Assembly: GCA_050742975.1 (NCBI GenBank)
Contig: JBOGDQ010000133.1
Location: 1-8,544, forward strand
Direction of reading: 5' to 3'
Length of the DNA stretch: 8,544 nucleotides
Source: JBDTGE01 sp050742975
Lineage (GTDB): Bacteria > Actinomycetota > Actinomycetes > Mycobacteriales > Jatrophihabitantaceae
Position numbers and translations under genes: made by a program. Below the pieces are notes generated by a model. That model worked only from the letters and a program-made list of their open reading frames with translations, was not told the origin of the DNA and made no database searches. This document shows, piece by piece, positions 1-5,330 of this stretch. The first letter of the stretch is position 1. Each line of letters starts with the position of its first letter.

Positions 1-122
1 CGAGCGAGCGCCAGGCGCCCGCGGCCGTCGATGCGTTCGCTCGGGGCGGGCTGCGCGTGCGGGTGGCCACGGACCACGAGCTCGGCGCGACCGTCGTGAT
101 CGGTACCCGCCCCGACGGCTGA
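1..122 (+). CDS. 3' end of an unidentified protein gene (partial)
   Basis: The reading frame starting at base 3 is open for 39 codons and ends with TGA at 120-122. Thirty-six of the 39 codons end in G or C, matching the true genes in this window, so this is very probably the C-terminus of a gene that begins left of the window. The tail contains the segment GLRVRVATDHELGATVVIG, which could be a pair of beta strands, and it ends in TRPDG. That is too little to assign a family, and no function is proposed. The gene converges on the exporter operon, with the hairpin repeats lying between them. Confidence 0.6.
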   Translation, partial: SERQAPAAVDAFARGGLRVRVATDHELGATVVIGTRPDG

Positions 123-131
123 GGCTCCCGC

Positions 132-179
132 GATCTTCCTGCGCGTGGTAGTCCCGCGCGCGGCAGGCGCAGGAAGATC
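132..179. terminator. Hairpin of repeat copy 1, possible bidirectional terminator
   Basis: Bases 132-144 pair perfectly with 167-179 over 13 bp. After a G-G mismatch (145/166), two further pairs form (146-147 with 164-165). The hairpin lies 3' of both the plus-strand gene ending at 122 and the minus-strand permease ending at 308, so it could end transcription from either side. No T-run follows, so it would not be a classical intrinsic terminator. Its role as a terminator is inferred from position and structure only. Confidence 0.4.
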
Positions 180-202
180 CACGTCTGCACGGCCACACCC
201 GC

Positions 203-250
203 GATCTTCCTGCGCCTGGTAGTCCCACGCGCGGCAGGCGCAGGAAGATC
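203..250. terminator. Hairpin of repeat copy 2, possible bidirectional terminator
   Basis: Bases 203-218 pair perfectly with 235-250, giving a 16-bp stem with a 16-nt loop (219-234). The stem is longer than that of copy 1 because base 216 is C where copy 1 has G, which restores a pair with G237. There is no T-tract. A small extra stem may form downstream from CTGCAC (256-261) and GTGCAG (272-277). The function is inferred from the convergent-gene setting. Confidence 0.4.
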
Positions 251-307
251 CACGTCTGCACGCCCACACCGGTGCAGGCCATCGGCGTCCGCGAATGACG
301 GCGGCGA

Positions 308-2572
308 CTACTCGTTGCGTGCGACCTCCGGCCCGGTGATCCGGTTCAGCGCCGTCAGCGTGGACGCGATGATCGCGAGGGACGCCAGCAAGCCGGCCAC
401 GACCACGAGGTAGTACGCGAGGCCCGGTGCCTGCAGCATGTACCCCATCTGCGAGCGCAGGAAAAGGTACGCGGTCAGGAACCCGGTCCCGATCGCGACC
501 GCTGCCAGGATCAGCAGCGGGGCGGCGCTCTCCAGCGCGACGACCCGGCGCAGCATGCGCAGCGGTGCACCGGTGAGCCGCAGGAGGCTGAACGGACGGC
601 GGCGGTCGTTCAACCCGGCGATCACGCTGACGGCCAGGGTGCAGCCGGCGATGGGCAGGCTGGTGAGGATCACGACGTCGGCCAGTTGCTGGTACATGGC
701 GGTCCGCTTGGTGTTCGCGCTCTGCGCCCGCAGCTCGGCGACCGTCGACGGCGTGTATCGGTCCGAGAACGCGGCTTCGAGGACCGTCCGAGCCTGCTCG
801 ACCGCTCCGGACGACCCGTCGGTCGCCACCGCGAGGGCGCGAACCGGCAGTGCCGCCAGCCGCTGCCCGGTCGGGACGGAGGCAGCGGGCCACACCGCGT
901 CGGCGAACCGGGACCCGATCAGGTTCGGCTCGATCGCAGCGGCTTGCGCACCCGGTCGGCAACGACCGAGTGCAGGAGTCCGGGCCAGGTCCGCGCAAGA
1001 TGCGATGCCGGCACCGATGTCGACCCGCGTGGACCCCGCTTTGGTGCTGACGCTGGTGGTGGCGGTGCCGCGGTGGATCGTGGTCACCGCCTGCACGCCG
1101 GGGACCGTGTTCAGCTCGGCCAGTACGGCGCTCGGGAGGGAACGCACAGAGGTGGTCGGCCCGCCCGGGCTGTACTGGGTGAAGTCGTCGATCAGGGTCG
1201 CCCGGTCGGCGGCGGTGTCCTGCGAGCCGCCGCCGTACGCGTTCATCGTGGTGATCACGCCGACGGCGACGCTGGTGACGAACAGGGCGAGGACGAGCCC
1301 GCTGATCGCGCGGAAGCCGGCCTGCGGATTGTCCGAGAGGCGCCGCGCAGCCACCAACGTGGCCGGGCGCCGTGCGCGATGCGCGATCAGCCGGGCGCCG
1401 ACCGAGGTCAGCCACGGGCCGGCCAGGACCAGCCCGGCCATCGTCACCAGGATTCCGGGCAGGAACGCCTGGATCTGTCCTGGTGTCGACGCGGGACGCC
1501 CCGCGGCGGCGAAGTACCCGAGTTCGGCCAGGCCGGCAAACAGCGGGATCAGCCGCCAGGCACGGGGCGGGCGCGGGGCTATGCGACGGCTCACGCCGAG
1601 CGGGGAGACGAACACCCGGCGCAGCGCGAGCCGGGCGGCCACCGCAGCGGCGACGGGTATCCCGAGCGCCACGACCAGCACGTCGATCAGGTTGAGCGAC
1701 AGGTCACCCAGGAAGAACGGGTCGCCGGTGAACGGGATCGGAGCCAGCGCCGGGCGCAGCGCGAAGAACAGCCCGAAGCCCGCTGCCACGCCGATCGCCG
1801 CGGCAACGGTCGATTCGACGGTGGAGATCATCGCGACCTGCCGCGGCGTGGCGCCGACCAGGCGCATCGCGGCGAAGCGCTGCTCGCGCCGCGCGGCGGA
1901 CAGCCGGGTCGCGACGCCGATGAACACCAGCACCGGGAACAGCAGCGCGGCCGTGACCACGGACAGGATGAGGTCGATTCCTCGGGCGTCGATGCCGATG
2001 AAGTAACAGTCCCCGCTGCAACTGCTCGGGACGGTGGTGCTGATCGCGGTGACCTCCGTTGCGCCGTGGACGGCCGCCATCTGCCCCGGCGTGCGGCCGA
2101 CGACGATGACCAGCGAGTTCGGAGCGGGCAGCGCGGACGACCCGATCGTGCCGATCTGCCTGCCGGGGTAGCGGGCGGCGAGCTGGTCGGCCGGCGTCGA
2201 GCGCAGCAGCGAGCTCAGCGCCGGTGAGGCGTAGTACTCGCCTGGTCCGGGCAGGCGCGCGATGCCCGGCGGCACCGGCGAGGTGGAGCCGGTGGGCGCG
2301 ACGTCCACCCGACCGATGGTCTTGCCGTGGAACTGATCCGCGGTGAGCTTCCACCACACGGGGTCGGCGGTGCTGGACGCGGCGTGCCCGGCGCCGCCTG
2401 CGCCGGTCTCCAGCCACGCGTAACGGGCGTTCTGCGAGTTGACCGCGTTGATGCCGGCCAGCGTGGCCAGCAGCAGGCCGACGCCGAGCAGCACGGCGGC
2501 GACGATGACGATCAGCCGGGTCGCGGCCTCCCTGCCGCCCTGCAGGGTGAGGCGCAGCCCGAGGCGGATCAT
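308..2572 (-). CDS. ABC transporter permease, two-module FtsX family
   Basis: This 754-residue membrane protein is the permease partner of the ATPase encoded just upstream. It has about ten hydrophobic segments, near residues 19-41, 199-221, 252-272, 293-315, 340-356, 369-391, 424-444, 630-652, 681-704 and 718-740. FtsX-type modules lie near 200-320 and 630-745; each has the typical cytoplasmic loop after its first helix (RREQRFAAMRLVGATPRQV; DRRRPFSLLRLTGAPLRML). Two large loops, about 42-198 and 445-629, should be extracytoplasmic, and each has one cysteine pair (C184/C189 and C526/C538). The ATG overlaps the ATPase stop as ATGA, and no good Shine-Dalgarno is visible, so translation is probably coupled. 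The gene ends with TAG. FtsX-type permeases commonly act in mechanotransmission, lipoprotein handling or peptide/drug resistance rather than classical uptake. The substrate here is unknown. Confidence 0.93.
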   Translation of the reverse strand: MIRLGLRLTLQGGREAATRLIVIVAAVLLGVGLLLATLAGINAVNSQNARYAWLETGAGGAGHAASSTADPVWWKLTADQFHGKTIGRVDVAPTGSTSPVPPGIARLPGPGEYYASPALSSLLRSTPADQLAARYPGRQIGTIGSSALPAPNSLVIVVGRTPGQMAAVHGATEVTAISTTVPSSCSGDCYFIGIDARGIDLILSVVTAALLFPVLVFIGVATRLSAARREQRFAAMRLVGATPRQVAMISTVESTVAAAIGVAAGFGLFFALRPALAPIPFTGDPFFLGDLSLNLIDVLVVALGIPVAAAVAARLALRRVFVSPLGVSRRIAPRPPRAWRLIPLFAGLAELGYFAAAGRPASTPGQIQAFLPGILVTMAGLVLAGPWLTSVGARLIAHRARRPATLVAARRLSDNPQAGFRAISGLVLALFVTSVAVGVITTMNAYGGGSQDTAADRATLIDDFTQYSPGGPTTSVRSLPSAVLAELNTVPGVQAVTTIHRGTATTSVSTKAGSTRVDIGAGIASCADLARTPALGRCRPGAQAAAIEPNLIGSRFADAVWPAASVPTGQRLAALPVRALAVATDGSSGAVEQARTVLEAAFSDRYTPSTVAELRAQSANTKRTAMYQQLADVVILTSLPIAGCTLAVSVIAGLNDRRRPFSLLRLTGAPLRMLRRVVALESAAPLLILAAVAIGTGFLTAYLFLRSQMGYMLQAPGLAYYLVVVAGLLASLAIIASTLTALNRITGPEVARNE

Positions 2573-3282
2573 GCGACGACCGGCGCCGACGAGAGCGCGG
2601 TGACCTTGCCGTCGCGGACGATGACCTCGCGATCGGCGTAGGCGGCCACCCGCGGCTCGTGCGTGACCAGGACGACCGTGGTGCCGTGCTCGCGGGCCGC
2701 GGCCGTCAGCAGGTTCATCACGTGCTCGCCGGTCAGTGAGTCCAGCGCCCCGGTCGGCTCGTCGGCGAACAGCACCTGCGGCTCGGCGACCAGTCCGCGG
2801 GCGAGCGCGACGCGTTGCGCCTGGCCGCCGGACAGCTCGCCGGAGCGCCGGGCCTGCATGCCGTCCAGGTCCAGCTGCTCGAACCAGGTGCGCGCCCTCG
2901 CCAGTGCCTCGGCCCGGCGCACCCCGTTCAGCAGCAGCGGCAGCGCCACGTTCTCCTCCGCGGTCAGCTCGGGGACGAGCTGGCCGAACTGGAACACGAA
3001 GCCGAAGCGGTCGCGCCGCAGGGCGCTGCGCTCGCCCTCGCCCATCGTGTCGATGCGGCGGCCGGCGAGGTGGATCTCGCCGGCGTCGGGCACCAGGATC
3101 CCGGCCAGGCAGTGCAGCAGCGTCGACTTGCCCGATCCGCTCGGGCCCATGACGGCCAGGATCTCGCCGGTGAGCACCGAGACGGTGGCCCCTCGCAGCG
3201 CCGGTGTCTGGCCGAACGAGAGCTGCACGTCCTGCGCCTCGACGAGCGGTTCACCCGAGCCGGGGCGCGCCAGGTCCGTCAT
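2569..3282 (-). CDS. ABC transporter ATP-binding protein, MacB/LolD-like
   Basis: This 237-residue ATPase should power the FtsX-type permease encoded next. The motifs are complete: Walker A GPSGSGKST at 46-54, Q-loop glutamine at 98 within FVFQFGQLVPELT, signature LSGGQ at 150-154, Walker B VLFADEP at 170-176 with catalytic E175, D-loop ALDS at 179-182, and switch histidine H208. The FQFGQLVPELTAEENV segment and the GALD motif are typical of the MacB/LolD group, which pairs with FtsX-like permeases. The ATG at 3282-3280 overlaps the PadR stop (ATGA) and is preceded by GAAGG about 10 nt upstream. The same frame is open further upstream through the padR gene, but that sequence is not ABC-like, so the ATG beginning MTDLARPG is chosen. 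The stop overlaps the permease start by 4 nt. Confidence 0.95.
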   Translation of the reverse strand: MTDLARPGSGEPLVEAQDVQLSFGQTPALRGATVSVLTGEILAVMGPSGSGKSTLLHCLAGILVPDAGEIHLAGRRIDTMGEGERSALRRDRFGFVFQFGQLVPELTAEENVALPLLLNGVRRAEALARARTWFEQLDLDGMQARRSGELSGGQAQRVALARGLVAEPQVLFADEPTGALDSLTGEHVMNLLTAAAREHGTTVVLVTHEPRVAAYADREVIVRDGKVTALSSAPVVA

Positions 3283-3803
3283 GACTGCACCGCCTTCGCG
3301 AGCGTGTCCAGCCGGGCCGCGGTCAGGTCGATCCAGCGCAGGTCGGCCTCGAGGTGGAACAGGCCGTGGTCGGCGAGCAGCATGTCGACCGCGCTGCCCG
3401 TCCGCTTGACCTCGGTCAGCTCGCGCATCCGCTGCAGGTGCGCCGCCCGCTGGGTGTCCAGGTAGCCCTCGGCCGAGCGGCCGGACATCAGCGCCAGGAC
3501 GACCTTGACGAACAGGACGGTCTGCAGGTGCGGTTCGGGCGCCACCGGCTCGGCCAGCCAGGTCTCGATCTCGGTGACGCCCTGCTCGGTGATGATGTAG
3601 CGCTTGCGGTCGGGGCCGCCGCCCGGCTCCGTCTCGGCCGCCCGCACCTTGCCGTCGCGGGCCAGCCGTCCGAGGGTGGCGTAGACCTGGCCGAACGGCA
3701 GCGGCTTGCCGCGCCCGAAGTAGGAGTCGTAGTCGCGCTTGAGGTCGTAGCCGTGGCTGGGCTCGCGCTCGAGCAGCCCCAGCAGGGCGATGGGAACGGT
3801 CAT
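3279..3803 (-). CDS. PadR-family transcriptional regulator
   Basis: This 174-residue regulator has the PadR N-terminal winged helix at about 1-85. The opening VPIALLGLLEREPSHGYDLK is the family hallmark, followed by the recognition-helix region PFGQVYATLGRLARDG and the wing GGGPDRKRYIITEQG. The C-terminal half (about 95-172) is a helical Vir-type dimerisation region. PadR proteins next to ABC exporters usually repress their own operon and release DNA when they bind a ligand, so this one probably controls itself, the ATPase and the permease. The ATG at 3803 gives the standard PadR N-terminus. An in-frame GTG at 3818 would add MYCAR and lies inside the operator palindrome, so it is disfavoured. 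No Shine-Dalgarno precedes the ATG. The stop overlaps the ATPase start as ATGA. The ligand is unknown. Confidence 0.93.
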   Translation of the reverse strand: MTVPIALLGLLEREPSHGYDLKRDYDSYFGRGKPLPFGQVYATLGRLARDGKVRAAETEPGGGPDRKRYIITEQGVTEIETWLAEPVAPEPHLQTVLFVKVVLALMSGRSAEGYLDTQRAAHLQRMRELTEVKRTGSAVDMLLADHGLFHLEADLRWIDLTAARLDTLAKAVQS

Positions 3804-3809
3804 GCGAGC

Positions 3810-3828
3810 ACAATACACTGAGTGTATA
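3810..3828 (-). promoter_or_regulatory. Candidate padR promoter -10 elements
   Basis: On the minus strand TATTGT (3815-3810) fits the TAnnnT consensus and ends 6 nt before the padR ATG, which would start transcription at or beside the ATG and give a leaderless mRNA. Alternatives are TACACT (3826-3821) or TATACA (3828-3823), which would leave a leader of roughly 10-20 nt. No convincing -35 is seen at standard spacing. All candidates lie within or touch the palindromic operator. Confidence 0.35.
3813..3827. promoter_or_regulatory. Palindromic operator, probable PadR binding site
   Basis: ATACACT-G-AGTGTAT is a perfect 7+1+7 palindrome beginning 10 bp upstream of the padR ATG. It is AT-rich in an otherwise very GC-rich window. 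It overlaps the candidate padR -10 elements, as expected for autorepression by a homodimer. It also sits in the divergent region 73 bp upstream of the hen1 start, so it could affect that operon too. Binding by the adjacent PadR protein is inferred from position and symmetry. Confidence 0.65.
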
Positions 3829-3899
3829 CGCTGCGGTAGTAGTCAGCCGCTGTGGAATCTGCACGACGGGCCGGGGCCCGGTCCAGCAGACTGTCGGGC

Positions 3900-5330
3900 G
3901 TGCTCCTGACGATCTGCACGACCCACCGGCCCGCGACCGACCTGGGCTACCTGCTGCACAAGCACCCGGCCCGGGTCCAGTCGTTCACCGAGTCGGTGGG
4001 CACGGCGCACGTCTTCTACCCCGAGAGCACGGACACCCGCTGCACGGCCGCGCTGCTGCTCGAGGTCGACCCGGTCGGGCTGGTCCGGGGCCGCACCGGG
4101 CCGTCCGGCGAGGGGTTCGCGCTGGGGCAGTACGTGAACGATCGCCCGTACGCGGCCTCGAGCATGCTGGCGATGGCGCTCAAGGACGTATTCCGCACCG
4201 CGCTCACCGGACGCTGCGACGCCCGCCCCGAGCTCGCCGCCGCTGCGCTCCCGCTGCAGATCCACGTCGCCGCGGTGCCATGCCGGGGCGGGGCCGAACT
4301 GCTGCGCCGGCTGTTCGAGCCGCTCGGCTGGCAGGTGGACGCGACGAGCGTGCCGCTGGACCCGACCCTTCCCGACTGGGGCGACTCGCGGTACCTCGAC
4401 GTGCGGCTGGCCGGGGACGTACGGCTGGCCGACGCGCTCAACCACCTGTACGTCCTGCTGCCGGTGCTGGACGACGCGAAGCACTACTGGGTGAGCAACG
4501 ACGAGGTCGACAAGCTGATCCGGGCCGGCTCCGGGTGGCTGGGCACCCACCCGGAGCGGGAGCTGATCACCCGCCGGTACCTGGCCCATCGCCGCGAACT
4601 GACGCAGTCGGCGCTGGCCCGGCTGGCGGAGGTCGACGACACCGACGCGGACCAGCTCGACAATGCCGTGGAGCCGCCGGCACTGGATCGCGCGGACGCG
4701 ACCGACGACGACCGGCCGGTCCCGCTCGCCGAGCAGCGCCGCGGCGTGGTTCTGGCCGCGGTCCGGGCGTGCGGTGCCCGGCGGGTGGGTGACCTCGGCT
4801 GCGGCGAGGGCGTGCTCGTGCGTGACCTGCTGGCGGACCCGAGCATCGAGCAGGTCGTCGCCGTCGACGTGTCGGCACGCGCCCTGCAGCTCGCCGCGCG
4901 GAGGTTGCGGCTGGACAAGCTGGCCGAACCGCAGCGTGCCCGCGTCGAGCTGTTCCAGTCGGCGCTCACCTACCGCGACGACCGGCTGGCCGGCCTGGAC
5001 GCCGCGGTGCTGATGGAGGTGATCGAGCACGTCGACCCGTCGCGGCTGGGCGCGCTGGAGCGGATCGTGTTCGGGCACGCGGCGCCGGCGACCGTAATCG
5101 TCACGACGCCGAACGCCGAGCACAACGTGCGGTTCGAGTCGCTGCCGGCCGGCGCGATGCGGCACCGGGACCACCGGTTCGAGTGGACGCGCGCCGAGTT
5201 CCGCGCCTGGGCCGAGCAGGCAGCCGCTGCCTACGGCTACGTCGTGCGGTTCCTGCCGGTCGGGACGGACGACGCGGACGTCGGGCCGCCGACGCAGCTG
5301 GCCGTGTTCAGCAAGGCGGTGGCGGCATGA
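3900..5330 (+). CDS. hen1: Hen1, RNA 3'-terminal ribose 2'-O-methyltransferase
   Basis: Hen1 transfers a methyl group from S-adenosylmethionine to the 2'-OH of the 3'-terminal nucleotide of cleaved RNA before Pnkp ligates it. The 476-residue protein has the bacterial layout: an N-terminal Hen1 domain (1 to about 240; THRPATDLGYLLHKHP at 9-23, DDAKHYWVSNDEVDKLI at 191-207), an acidic linker (about 243-275), and a C-terminal methyltransferase domain. The SAM-binding loop is GDLGCGEG (297-304). The Mn2+-binding signature is E373, E376, H377 (MEVIEH) plus a histidine in RHRDHRFEW, most likely H425 by spacing to the family. In characterised systems the N-terminal domain also activates the Pnkp ligase. 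GTG at 3900 gives the conserved start MLLTI. An in-frame GTG at 3852 would add 16 residues unlike the family. Neither has a clear Shine-Dalgarno. The stop overlaps pnkp as ATGA. Confidence 0.95.
   Translation: MLLTICTTHRPATDLGYLLHKHPARVQSFTESVGTAHVFYPESTDTRCTAALLLEVDPVGLVRGRTGPSGEGFALGQYVNDRPYAASSMLAMALKDVFRTALTGRCDARPELAAAALPLQIHVAAVPCRGGAELLRRLFEPLGWQVDATSVPLDPTLPDWGDSRYLDVRLAGDVRLADALNHLYVLLPVLDDAKHYWVSNDEVDKLIRAGSGWLGTHPERELITRRYLAHRRELTQSALARLAEVDDTDADQLDNAVEPPALDRADATDDDRPVPLAEQRRGVVLAAVRACGARRVGDLGCGEGVLVRDLLADPSIEQVVAVDVSARALQLAARRLRLDKLAEPQRARVELFQSALTYRDDRLAGLDAAVLMEVIEHVDPSRLGALERIVFGHAAPATVIVTTPNAEHNVRFESLPAGAMRHRDHRFEWTRAEFRAWAEQAAAAYGYVVRFLPVGTDDADVGPPTQLAVFSKAVAA

Larger units (their letters stand above)
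127..268. repeat. Two tandem copies of a 71-bp palindromic repeat
   Basis: Copy 1 (127-197) and copy 2 (198-268) are head-to-tail and match at 68 of 71 positions. The differences are at 145/216, 156/227 and 192/263. Each copy carries an inverted repeat with the core GATCTTCCTGCGC and its complement, followed by the conserved non-palindromic tail CCACGTCTGCACG. The pair fills most of the gap between two convergent genes. No open frame or transposase is associated. It resembles an intergenic repetitive palindromic element, but I do not recognise a named family. Confidence 0.85.

Noticed and set aside
127..268. A CRISPR array
   Set aside because: There are only two copies, they abut directly without unique spacers, and each is a 71-bp palindromic unit. 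This does not fit a repeat-spacer pattern, and no cas genes are present.
438..2227. Long plus-strand open frames (438-2006 and 686-2227) opposite the permease
   Set aside because: The products are Arg/Ala/Ser-rich or Arg/Gly/Asp-rich with no recognisable fold. The minus-strand permease has coherent membrane segments and FtsX modules.
3868..3879. GGGCCGGGGCCC palindrome upstream of the hen1 start as a regulatory hairpin
   Set aside because: The symmetry is short and made only of G and C, which occurs often by chance at this base composition. The loop would be too small for a full-length stem.
3843..5174. A 443-codon minus-strand open frame opposite hen1
   Set aside because: Its composition is typical of an antisense shadow (Arg, Gln, Val, His), and the plus-strand Hen1 frame carries conserved motifs throughout.
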